In this document: positions 1 through 6,745 of the stretch, piece by piece | Layout of the letters: each line of letters opens with the position of its first letter | Numbering within the stretch: position 1 is the stretch's first letter | Origin: Bacillota bacterium | Lineage (GTDB): Bacteria; Bacillota; Tb-RUG-66 | Length of the DNA stretch: 14,804 nt | Direction: 5' to 3' | NCBI GenBank assembly: GCA_016288255.1 | Contig: JAEEYS010000182.1 | Coordinates: forward strand, 1 to 14,804 | Translations under genes and position numbers: made by a program | Notes under the pieces: generated by a model | The model's database searches: none | Seen by the model: the letters and a program-made list of their open reading frames with translations, nothing else | Told to the model about the DNA's origin: nothing

Positions 1-306
1 CAGGAAAAAATCACAGCTGCAGGTTATAACAACTACTTCATCGGAACAGTAGAAGCAACACCTTCCGTTGACGACGTTGTAGCGCTTGCAAAAGCATCCG
101 GCGCTCAAAAAGTTGTTTTACTGCCTTTGATGATCGTTGCCGGGGACCACGCAAACAACGATATGGCAGGGGATGAAGAAGATTCTTGGAAAACGATCTT
201 TACCAATGCAGGATTTGAAGTAGAATGCGTATTAAAAGGTTTGGGACAATACCCGGGCGTTCAAAAAATGATCGTTGATCATTTAGCTGCTACAATAGCT
301 GAATAA
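1..306 (+). CDS. cbiK: Sirohydrochlorin cobaltochelatase CbiK, C-terminal part (5' end outside window)
   Basis: The reading frame is open from base 1 and ends at TAA 304-306, giving the last 101 residues of the protein. CbiK inserts Co2+ into sirohydrochlorin, the entry step of the anaerobic cobalamin pathway. The fragment carries the family hallmark LMIVAGDHANNDM followed by a DSW motif; the His codon at 148-150 is in the position of the metal-binding histidine of this chelatase family. A GTVE motif near bases 46-60 corresponds to the conserved glutamate region upstream of it. The end (GLGQYPGVQKMIVDHL) also matches how CbiK proteins finish. The N-terminus is missing, so it is not possible to say whether this is a cytoplasmic CbiK or an exported (signal-peptide) form like those known from Desulfovibrio. 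That matters because uptake genes follow directly. Confidence 0.93.
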   Translation, partial: QEKITAAGYNNYFIGTVEATPSVDDVVALAKASGAQKVVLLPLMIVAGDHANNDMAGDEEDSWKTIFTNAGFEVECVLKGLGQYPGVQKMIVDHLAATIAE

Positions 307-323
307 TCAAAAAGCTGATTCTG

Positions 324-359
324 CGGCTTCTGTGCGTGCGTTCGTATGCGCAGAAGCCG
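324..359 (+). terminator. Hairpin after cbiK: possible weak terminator or processing/attenuation site
   Basis: CGGCTTCTGTGCGTG pairs with TATGCGCAGAAGCCG (about 14-15 base pairs including G-U pairs) around a short loop centred on 341-344. It lies 17 bases after the cbiK stop and is followed only by TTTA, not a full T tract, so complete termination is doubtful. It may reduce read-through, stabilise the 3' end of the cbiK message, or mark an RNA processing point that separates cbiK expression from the genes after it. I see no convincing -35/-10 pair between the hairpin and the next gene. Confidence 0.6.
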
Positions 360-370
360 TTTACGTATAT

Positions 371-376
371 AAGGAG
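371..376 (+). promoter_or_regulatory. Ribosome binding site fixing the start of the first lipoprotein
   Basis: AAGGAG lies seven bases before ATG 384. This site, plus the signal peptide that begins exactly there, chooses ATG 384 over an in-frame upstream start at 336, which would sit inside the hairpin. Confidence 0.85.
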
Positions 377-383
377 ATATAGT

Positions 384-923
384 ATGAAAAAACTATCTAT
401 AATAGTATTGTTGGTATTTTTAATGACTTTTATGGCGGCTTGTTCCGCAGGCCCGGACAGCAGCACAGAAGACGGCTCCGGTGAAGGAACTGCTACGGAA
501 CAAGGAGAAACGGGAGAAGGAACAGAAGAAACAGAGGAAAGAGTGTTAAATCCGATCTCTGCAGATCAAATAAAAGACGGTGTGTATGAAATCGACGTGG
601 ATTCCAGCTCTTCCATGTTTCGCGTGGTAAAATGCGAATTGACTGTGGAAAACGGAGAAATGAACGCAGTTATGACCATGAGCGGACAAGGTTACGGAAA
701 ACTCTATATGGGTACGGGAGAAGAAGCGCTGAAGGATTCCGAAGATACTTATATCCCATTCGTTTTGGATGAAGAGGGCGCAAAAACATTTACTGTTCCG
801 GTGGAAGCGCTGGATAAAGAAATTGACTGCGCTGCATGGAGCATCAAAAAAGAACAGTGGTATGATCGTATTTTGGTGTTTAAAGCGGATACGATCCCGG
901 CAGACGCGCTGAATTCAAAATAA
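384..923 (+). CDS. Small secreted lipoprotein with a DGxY...VENGE domain, possibly a metal/tetrapyrrole capture protein
   Basis: The protein has 179 residues. Residues 1-20 form a lipoprotein signal peptide with lipobox MAAC, so Cys20 should be lipidated and the protein held on the outer face of the membrane. Residues 21-55 are a low-complexity Glu/Thr/Gly/Ser tether. The remainder (about 60-175) looks like one beta-rich domain: DGVYEID at 65-71, VENGE at 88-92, KLYM near 106-109, then the PVEALDKEIDCAAWS stretch and a YDRILVF strand. The next gene product shows the same order of motifs with similar spacing, so the two are probably diverged copies. I do not recognise a named family with certainty; size and topology recall NEAT-like haem-binding domains, but that is inference. 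Its place beside a substrate-binding protein and permease suggests that it captures or hands over the imported ligand. ATG 384 was chosen from the ribosome site at 371-376. Confidence 0.85.
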   Translation: MKKLSIIVLLVFLMTFMAACSAGPDSSTEDGSGEGTATEQGETGEGTEETEERVLNPISADQIKDGVYEIDVDSSSSMFRVVKCELTVENGEMNAVMTMSGQGYGKLYMGTGEEALKDSEDTYIPFVLDEEGAKTFTVPVEALDKEIDCAAWSIKKEQWYDRILVFKADTIPADALNSK

Positions 924-938
924 AGGCAGGAAGAGAAG

Positions 939-1337
939 ATGAACAGAAGAAAAACAGCAGCATTGATTTTTTGTTTTATCCTAGTAATGTGTATTTGTTT
1001 TGCGGGATGTTCCGAAAAAGGGATCGCGGACGGGACGTATTCTGTGGACGCGACACTTTCCGGCGGATCGGGGAAAGCCAGTATCGAAGAAGCAACGGTA
1101 GTGGTGGAAAACGGAGAAGCGACAGCAACGATCGTTTGGAGCAGTCCTCACTACGAATATATGATCATTGACGAAGTGCAGTATGACCCGATACAGGAAA
1201 GCGGGAATTCTACCTTTGAAATACCGATCGTATTTGATCAGGAAATGCCAGTAAGCGCGTTGACCGTCGCTATGAGTCAACCGCATTTGATCGAATATAC
1301 GCTATATTTTGACAGTTCTACATTAAAAGGAGAATAA
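939..1337 (+). CDS. Small secreted lipoprotein, paralogue of the preceding gene
   Basis: The protein has 132 residues. Residues 1-24 are a signal peptide with lipobox FAGC (Cys24). The mature part is a single domain with almost no tether: DGTYSVD at 31-37, VENGE at 56-60, YEYM at 72-75, NSTFEIPI at 90-97 and an IEYTLYFD strand near 118-125. Motif order and spacing match the previous protein (DG to VENGE is 23 residues there and 25 here), so I infer a tandem duplication followed by divergence, with the first copy gaining a long acidic tether. It starts 16 bases after its neighbour's stop behind AGGAAG (928-933) and ends two bases before the substrate-binding protein gene, so all three are surely co-expressed. 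The function is unknown. A role as auxiliary ligand-binding protein of the importer is inferred from context only. Confidence 0.83.
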   Translation: MNRRKTAALIFCFILVMCICFAGCSEKGIADGTYSVDATLSGGSGKASIEEATVVVENGEATATIVWSSPHYEYMIIDEVQYDPIQESGNSTFEIPIVFDQEMPVSALTVAMSQPHLIEYTLYFDSSTLKGE

Positions 1338-1339
1338 GC

Positions 1340-2476
1340 ATGAAACGTATCATTGCTGTTCTGCTATGTGTTTGTTGTATCATAGCAAGTATGGGCGGCT
1401 GCAGCCAGCAGAGAGAAGAAACCGGTCTGGGAAACGGCTGGGAACCGATCGGCACAATGGAGTTAAAATATGCCGAAGAGTTTTCGGTCGACTACTACGA
1501 AGACGGATACAAGCTGATCACCCTGGCTGATGACAGTCGTTTTTTGGTTGTACCGGAAGGAAAAGAGTTGCCAAAAGGGATCTCATCGGATATTGTGCCG
1601 TTATATCAGCCTATTGAGAACATCTATTTGGCGGCTACTTCGGCCATGTGCCTTTTTGACGCCTTGGACAGACTGGATGCTTTGAAGCTGTCCGGTACCC
1701 GTGAAGATGGCTGGTATATCGAAAATGCCGTAAAGGCCATGCAAAACGGGGACCTTTTATACGCAGGGAAATACAGTGAACCGGATTATGAAATGATCCT
1801 TGATCATTCCTGCAAGTTAGCGGTAGAATCTACTATGATAGGACATGCATCGGAAGTAAAAGAAAAATTGGAAAGTTTAGGGATCGCCGTTTTGGTCGAT
1901 CAGTCCAGCCATGAACCGCATCCTTTGGGACGCACGGAATGGATCAAGCTGTACGGCGCGCTGTTGAATGAGGAAGAAAAAGCGGAGGAACTGTTTTTAA
2001 AGCAGGTTTCTTATTTGGAAGAGGTTTCCGAAACAGAAAGAACAGAAAAGACAGTGGCCTTTTTCCATATCAGCTCATCGGGCTTTGTTGTGGCGCGTAA
2101 AACAGGGGACTATGTCAGCAAAATGATAGAGCTTGCGGGGGGAAAATATATCTTTGACAATCTGGGAGATCCCGAAACGAGTACGTCTACCGTAACGATC
2201 GAAATGGAAACTTTTTTTGCAACGGCAAAAGACGCCGATTATATTATCTATAACAGCACCATCGGCGGAGAGATCGGGACGATGGAAGAATTTCTTGCGT
2301 TAAGTGATGTGTTGAAAAATTTCAAAGCGGTACAAACCGGGAACGTTTGGTGTACCAACAAAAACATGTTTCAGGAAACCATGGAGCTTGGACAGATGAT
2401 CAAGAACTTTCATATCATTTTGACGAGCGATGATCCTTCTTTGACGGAACTGGAATATCTTCATAAATTGCAGTAG
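1340..2476 (+). CDS. ABC importer substrate-binding lipoprotein, FecB/BtuF-type
   Basis: The protein has 378 residues with a lipoprotein signal (lipobox MGGC, Cys21). The mature part follows the two-lobe helical-backbone fold of the periplasmic-binding family for iron-siderophores, haem, cobalt chelates and cobalamin. An N-terminal lobe begins with PIENIYLAATSAMCLFDAL, then comes the EPDYEMIL segment where family members read xPDxExI. The HPLGRTEWIKLYGALL segment leads into a long connecting helix, and a C-terminal lobe contains MIELAGGKYIFDNLG and ends at the GNVWCTN region. The ligand cannot be read from sequence: metal chelate, corrinoid or tetrapyrrole are all possible. The Shine-Dalgarno AAAAGGAG (1325-1332) lies in the end of the previous gene. 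A permease and an ATPase follow at once, completing a BtuFCD-like importer inside the cobalamin operon. Confidence 0.9.
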   Translation: MKRIIAVLLCVCCIIASMGGCSQQREETGLGNGWEPIGTMELKYAEEFSVDYYEDGYKLITLADDSRFLVVPEGKELPKGISSDIVPLYQPIENIYLAATSAMCLFDALDRLDALKLSGTREDGWYIENAVKAMQNGDLLYAGKYSEPDYEMILDHSCKLAVESTMIGHASEVKEKLESLGIAVLVDQSSHEPHPLGRTEWIKLYGALLNEEEKAEELFLKQVSYLEEVSETERTEKTVAFFHISSSGFVVARKTGDYVSKMIELAGGKYIFDNLGDPETSTSTVTIEMETFFATAKDADYIIYNSTIGGEIGTMEEFLALSDVLKNFKAVQTGNVWCTNKNMFQETMELGQMIKNFHIILTSDDPSLTELEYLHKLQ

Positions 2477-2491
2477 GATCAGGGCGCAAAT

Positions 2492-3631
2492 GTGCCTATG
2501 GAAAGGGAAAAGGAAATGGAATCACAAAAGGAAACGAACTCAAAACTGAATTTTTCGGATCTCAGCCGATTTACTGTGGTGATCCTCATCTTAGTGGCTC
2601 TATTGGCCTGGGGCTTGGTCTTAAATGTCAATATCGGATCGGTCAGCATCCCGGGCAAAGAAATCTTTGGGATGATTTGGAATGCGGTCCGATACGGCAT
2701 TAAAAATCTGTTTTCCGGGGGCAAATATCTGCAGGAGCTCAATAATACGATCAATGCCACCACAGAAAGTCAGATCATTTTCGGCATTCGGATGCCTCGT
2801 ATGCTCTTGGCGGCCGTTTTGGGCGGCGCGTTGGCTGTGTCGGGCTTTTTGCTGCAGACATTTTTCCGCAACCCCATTGCAGGACCTTTTGTACTGGGGA
2901 TCTCTTCCGGCGCCAAAATGGTGGTGGGATTCACACTGATCTTTTTGACGCGGTATATCGGGCATGTAGGAGCAGGTACACTGATCATAGCCGCTTTTGG
3001 AGGCTCTTTGATCATTACGTCTATTGTGCTCTTGTTTTCACAGCGGGTAAAAAACATGTCTATGCTCTTGGTCATTGGGATCATGGTAGGATATATCTGC
3101 AGCGCCGCTACGGACTTTTTGATCACTTTTGCGAATGACCACGATATTTTAAATTTGACCAGCTGGTCCATGGGGACTTTTTCCGGCGCAAGCTGGGGAA
3201 ATGTCAAGACGGCTTTACTTCTTTGCATACCGGGACTGATAGCGGCGTGGCTTTTGTCAAAGCCTATGGGCGCTTATGCCCTTGGAGAAGGATACGCGCA
3301 GAGCATGGGGATCAATATCAAACCGTTTCGGGTCATTTTGATCCTGCTTTCCAGTCTGCTTTCTTCTTGCGTGACCGCGTTGGCAGGCCCCATTTCTTTT
3401 GTGGGGATCGCGGTCCCTCATATTACCCGCACACTGCTCAAAAACGCGAAACCGGCATTGGTCATCCCATCCAGTTTTATTTGCGGCGCGGTCTTTTGTG
3501 TTTTTTGCGATCTGATCGCAAGAACCGTTTTTGCGCCGACAGAACTGGCGATCGGTACCGTGACCTCTATTTTTGGCGCGCCGATCGTCATCTATATCAT
3601 GGTGAAACGCCGTAAGTCACAGGAGGAATAA
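2492..3631 (+). CDS. ABC importer permease, FecCD/BtuC family
   Basis: The protein has up to 379 residues, longer than the roughly 330 usual for the family because of a charged N-terminal leader and extra residues between the first membrane segment (about 28-46) and the first conserved motif. The motifs are clear: RMPRMLLAAVLGGALAVSGF, then QTFFRNPIAGPFVLGISSGA, several long hydrophobic helices, and near the C-terminus the GPISFVGIAVPHITR loop that contacts the ATPase in BtuC-type transporters. Two copies would form the membrane channel. The start is uncertain. GTG 2492 has AGGG seven bases upstream; ATG 2516 (also in frame) has AAAGGG eight bases upstream and gives a more conventional N-terminus; ATG 2498 is also possible. 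The ligand is unknown; the neighbours favour a cobalt, corrinoid or tetrapyrrole compound. Confidence 0.92.
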   Translation: MPMEREKEMESQKETNSKLNFSDLSRFTVVILILVALLAWGLVLNVNIGSVSIPGKEIFGMIWNAVRYGIKNLFSGGKYLQELNNTINATTESQIIFGIRMPRMLLAAVLGGALAVSGFLLQTFFRNPIAGPFVLGISSGAKMVVGFTLIFLTRYIGHVGAGTLIIAAFGGSLIITSIVLLFSQRVKNMSMLLVIGIMVGYICSAATDFLITFANDHDILNLTSWSMGTFSGASWGNVKTALLLCIPGLIAAWLLSKPMGAYALGEGYAQSMGINIKPFRVILILLSSLLSSCVTALAGPISFVGIAVPHITRTLLKNAKPALVIPSSFICGAVFCVFCDLIARTVFAPTELAIGTVTSIFGAPIVIYIMVKRRKSQEE

Positions 3632-3632
3632 T

Positions 3633-4766
3633 ATGGACGCTTATTTTAAAACAGAAGATATGGCTGTGGGCTACAACGGCAAGATTTTGATCCATGATAT
3701 CAATATCGAAATCGAAAAAGGAAAGATTCTGACGCTGATCGGCCCCAACGGGGCGGGGAAATCCACGATCCTAAAATCCATTACAAGGCAGATCCCCATG
3801 ATACACGGCGCAGTATATATAGATCACTTTGAAATTTCCAAATGGTCGTTAAAGGATATGGCCAAAAGCATGGCGGTGGTTTTGACGGAGCGGATCCGGC
3901 CGGAATTGATGAGCTGTGCGGAAGTGGTGGCTATGGGCCGTTATCCTTATACCAATATGATCGGAAAACTGACGGAAAAGGATAAGAAAATCGTGTTGGA
4001 ATCCTTAGAGCGTGTTCATGCGCTGGAATTGGCGTCGCAGGATTTCTTGACGCTGTCGGACGGGCAGAAACAGCGCGTCTTATTGGCGCGGGCCATCTGC
4101 CAGGAGCCGGAAGTGATCGTTTTGGATGAACCCACGGCATATCTGGATGTACGCCATAAGATCGAACTTTTGGACATTCTTCGGGAAATGGCAAAAGAAA
4201 AGAAGATCACCGTGATCATGTCTCTTCATGAGATCGATCTTGCCACAAAGATCTCAGACTATTTGATCTGTGTAAAGGGAGATCAAATCGCGGCTTTTGG
4301 GCCGCCGGAAGAAGTTTTGAAAAAAGATACGATCGAAAAGTTATATGAGATCAAAAAGGGTTCTTATAATCTATATTTCGGAAGCGTGGAATTGACCAAA
4401 CCGGAAGGGGAGCCTCAAATTTTTGTGGTCGCCGGCGGCGGATACGGGATCCCCTGCTACAGAGCGCTGCAAAAAAGACAGATCCCTTTTGCGACAGGGA
4501 TCTTGTATGAAAACGACATCGACTGTCAGGTCGCAAAAGATTTGAGCGAACATGTCATCACGGCGCCTGCTTTTGAACCTATGAAAGAGGATCGTTTTGA
4601 CGCGGCGGCGGCGCTGTTGTTACAGTGTAAGACCGTTATCGACGCGGGAACGCCCATGGGGGAATTCAATCAGCTCAACAGCAAACTGCTGCAGCTGGCA
4701 AAAGAAAGAAATATTCCTGTCTTGACCGATTTGAGCTCTATAGCAGACGGGGATGGGAGGAAATAG
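3633..4766 (+). CDS. ABC importer ATPase, FecE/BtuD-type, with unexplained C-terminal domain
   Basis: The protein has 377 residues; related ATPases usually have about 250-270. Residues 1-250 are a standard nucleotide-binding domain: Walker A GPNGAGKST at 37-45, signature LSDGQKQRV at 141-149, Walker B VIVLDEP at 161-167 and switch His199 in SLHE. At the Q-loop position the protein reads VLTER, with Glu86 where glutamine is usual. From about residue 258 to the end is an added domain that starts with a hydrophobic strand and glycine-rich turn (IFVVAGGGYG, 263-272), continues in alternating helix/strand style, and contains VIDAGTPMG near 335-343. It looks Rossmann-like, but I cannot name it. AGGAGG at 3621-3626 sets the start, one base after the permease stop. 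The gene ends one base before cbiA, so importer and synthesis genes are physically continuous. Confidence 0.92.
   Translation: MDAYFKTEDMAVGYNGKILIHDINIEIEKGKILTLIGPNGAGKSTILKSITRQIPMIHGAVYIDHFEISKWSLKDMAKSMAVVLTERIRPELMSCAEVVAMGRYPYTNMIGKLTEKDKKIVLESLERVHALELASQDFLTLSDGQKQRVLLARAICQEPEVIVLDEPTAYLDVRHKIELLDILREMAKEKKITVIMSLHEIDLATKISDYLICVKGDQIAAFGPPEEVLKKDTIEKLYEIKKGSYNLYFGSVELTKPEGEPQIFVVAGGGYGIPCYRALQKRQIPFATGILYENDIDCQVAKDLSEHVITAPAFEPMKEDRFDAAAALLLQCKTVIDAGTPMGEFNQLNSKLLQLAKERNIPVLTDLSSIADGDGRK
4755..4760 (+). promoter_or_regulatory. Ribosome binding site fixing the cbiA start
   Basis: GGGAGG lies seven bases before ATG 4768, inside the last codons of the ATPase gene. It rules out the in-frame upstream ATG at 4753, which would add five residues and place the ribosome site inside the coding region. 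Confidence 0.8.
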
Positions 4767-4767
4767 T

Positions 4768-6153
4768 ATGAAACAGACGGTGCAGAGAATTGTTTTGGCC
4801 GGAACGAACAGCGGGTGCGGCAAGACCACGGTTTCCTGCGCAGTACTGCAGGCGCTGGTAAACCGCGGGCTCAAAGTCGGTGCCTTCAAATGCGGCCCGG
4901 ATTACATCGATCCCATGTTTCACAGCAAGATCATCGGAGCAAAAAGCGCCAATTTAGATTCTTTTTTCTTTTCGGAAAACACGTTAAAGTATCTATTGGC
5001 CAAGAATGCGGCGGATCGGGACATCAATCTCATCGAAGGAGTCATGGGCTTTTACGATGGTATGAGTATGTCCGACCCAAAAGCAAGCACCTATGAGATC
5101 GCGAAAAATACAGACAGCCCGGTAGTGCTTGTGGTGGGCGCCAAGGGAGCGTCTTTGTCTGTTTTGGCCATGATCCAGGGATTTTTGAGTTTCTATCCGG
5201 ACAATACTATATGCGGCGTGATTTTAAATCAATGCACCGCTATGACGTATCAAATACTCGCCGCAGAGATCAAAAAACGATTTTTTGGGAAGATCATTCC
5301 TCTGGGATTTTTGCCCAGTCTGCCTGACTGCAGATTTGAAAGCCGGCATCTGGGTCTGATCACCGCGGCGGAAGTAAAAGATTGGAAAGAAAAATTGCGG
5401 ATTTTAGCCGAAAATGCGGAAAAATCCATTGATATAGACGGGCTTCTTCAATTGGCGAAAAACGCGCCGCCGGTTTCTTACGAACCGGTGGTTTTGCCGA
5501 AGTATCAAGAGAAAGTCCGTATCGCAGTTGCTATGGATGAAGCTTTTTGTTTTTATTATAAGGACAGCTTGGATGCTTTGACGGAAATGGGAGCGGAGTT
5601 GATTTCCTTTAGTCCTCTTACGGATGAGGCGCTTCCTTCTGATATCCATGGCATTTATTTTGGAGGAGGGTATCCTGAGCTTTATAGCAAAGAGCTGAGT
5701 AAAAACGCCTCTATGCTGTTATCCGTGAAACAGGCGCTTGAAAAAAAGACGCCCTGTATTGCGGAATGTGGCGGGTTTATGTATTTGACTGAGGCTATCG
5801 GTGAAGATCCTATGGTGAACTATTTGCCGGGCAAAAGTTTGAATACGGGGAAACTGACCCGGTTTGGTTATGTTATACTAAAAGCAAAGGAAGACAATCT
5901 GCTTTGCAAAGCGGGAGAAGAAATATGCGGGCATGAATTCCATTACTGGGACAATGAATATCCCGGCGCAAGTTTTACCGCGCGAAAAGCATCCGGCAAA
6001 ACATGGGATTGCGTATTTGGGGGAGAGCATCTTTACGCCGGTTATCCTCATTTTCATTTTTATGCCAATACGAACTTTGCGATCCGTTTTTATGAAGCAT
6101 GTTTAAAGGAGAAACACTGCCATGATAGAAAAAATCAAACCCATGGATATTGA
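4768..6153 (+). CDS. cbiA: Cobyrinate a,c-diamide synthase CbiA
   Basis: The protein has 461 residues, matching the family length of about 460. CbiA amidates the a and c side chains of cobyrinate, using ATP and glutamine as nitrogen donor, in the cytoplasm. The N-terminal domain is a dethiobiotin-synthetase-like ATPase with P-loop GTNSGCGKTT (12-21) and the characteristic FKCGPDYIDPMFH stretch. The C-terminal class I glutamine amidotransferase domain has the GGGYPELY motif, the nucleophile Cys334 in ECGGFMYL, and the GYPHFHFYAN segment supplying the catalytic-type histidine (His428/His430). ATG 4768 was chosen for its ribosome site. The last 10-11 codons overlap the start of cbiC by 32 bases, giving a tail (HCHDRKNQTHGY) that looks like an extension beyond the usual family end. 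A terminator-like hairpin lies in the linker between the two domains. Confidence 0.96.
   Translation: MKQTVQRIVLAGTNSGCGKTTVSCAVLQALVNRGLKVGAFKCGPDYIDPMFHSKIIGAKSANLDSFFFSENTLKYLLAKNAADRDINLIEGVMGFYDGMSMSDPKASTYEIAKNTDSPVVLVVGAKGASLSVLAMIQGFLSFYPDNTICGVILNQCTAMTYQILAAEIKKRFFGKIIPLGFLPSLPDCRFESRHLGLITAAEVKDWKEKLRILAENAEKSIDIDGLLQLAKNAPPVSYEPVVLPKYQEKVRIAVAMDEAFCFYYKDSLDALTEMGAELISFSPLTDEALPSDIHGIYFGGGYPELYSKELSKNASMLLSVKQALEKKTPCIAECGGFMYLTEAIGEDPMVNYLPGKSLNTGKLTRFGYVILKAKEDNLLCKAGEEICGHEFHYWDNEYPGASFTARKASGKTWDCVFGGEHLYAGYPHFHFYANTNFAIRFYEACLKEKHCHDRKNQTHGY
5467..5495 (+). other. Terminator-like hairpin inside cbiA
   Basis: CCGCCGGTT (5467-5475) pairs with AACCGGTGG (5483-5491), nine pairs including one G-U, around a seven-base loop, and TTTT follows at 5492-5495. 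It falls in the segment encoding the linker between the ATPase and amidotransferase domains. The T run is short, and translating ribosomes would normally prevent folding. It may be chance or a site of partial polarity. Confidence 0.35.
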
Positions 6154-6745
6154 AAAACGAAGTTTTGAGATCATTACGGAACTTTTGGGGGACAGACAGT
6201 TTTTGCCGGAAGAGGAACCTGTTATCAAACGGGCGATCCATACCACCGCAGATTTTGATTACGCGGATAATCTGGTATTTTCAAAGGATGCGGTCAAACT
6301 GGGGATCAAGGCGTTAAAAGACGGCTGTGATATCGTGACGGACACGCAGATGGCAAAAGCCGGGATCAACAAGACGATCTTATCTAAATTAGGAGGAGAA
6401 GTACACTGCTTTATGTCTGATGCGGATGTTGCCAAAGAAGCGAAGGAAAGAGGCATTACCCGCGCCATTGTTTCTATGGAACGGGCGGCGAATTTAAAAA
6501 AACCCTGTATTTTTGCCATCGGGAACGCCCCGACAGCTCTCATTTGTATCAGGGAGCTCATGGATGCGGACAAACTGTCTCCTGCTTTGATCATTGGTGT
6601 GCCGGTAGGGTTTGTGAATGTGGTGGAAAGCAAAGAGCTGATCATCGCGTCCGATGCGCCTTATATCGTGGCAAGAGGACGCAAAGGCGGCAGCAATGTG
6701 GCTGCTTCCATCTGTAATGCTTTATTATATCAAATCATGCGGTGA
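6122..6745 (+). CDS. cbiC: Cobalt-precorrin-8 methylmutase CbiC
   Basis: The protein has 207 residues, the normal size. It moves the C11 methyl group to C12 to give cobyrinate, the last ring-forming step before amidation by CbiA. The segment AIHTTADFDYADNLVF carries the conserved histidine (His40) of the CbiC/CobH family, and the C-terminal half contains AIGNAPTAL and GVPVGFVNVVESK, both typical family signatures, then RGRKGGSNVAASICNALL at the end. ATG 6122 follows AAAGGAG (6105-6111) by ten bases. The ribosome site and the first ten codons lie within cbiA, and the TGA stop shares a base with the cbiD start, so translation is coupled on both sides. Confidence 0.96.
   Translation: MIEKIKPMDIEKRSFEIITELLGDRQFLPEEEPVIKRAIHTTADFDYADNLVFSKDAVKLGIKALKDGCDIVTDTQMAKAGINKTILSKLGGEVHCFMSDADVAKEAKERGITRAIVSMERAANLKKPCIFAIGNAPTALICIRELMDADKLSPALIIGVPVGFVNVVESKELIIASDAPYIVARGRKGGSNVAASICNALLYQIMR

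Noticed and set aside
336..383. Longer N-terminus for the first lipoprotein (start at 336)
   Set aside because: It begins inside the hairpin, lacks a ribosome site and would bury the lipoprotein signal peptide 16 residues from the N-terminus; ATG 384 has a clear AAGGAG.
307..383. Cobalamin riboswitch or a new promoter between cbiK and the lipoprotein gene
   Set aside because: The gap of 77 bases is too short for a cobalamin riboswitch (about 200 bases with a B12 box), and no convincing -35/-10 pair with proper spacing is visible.
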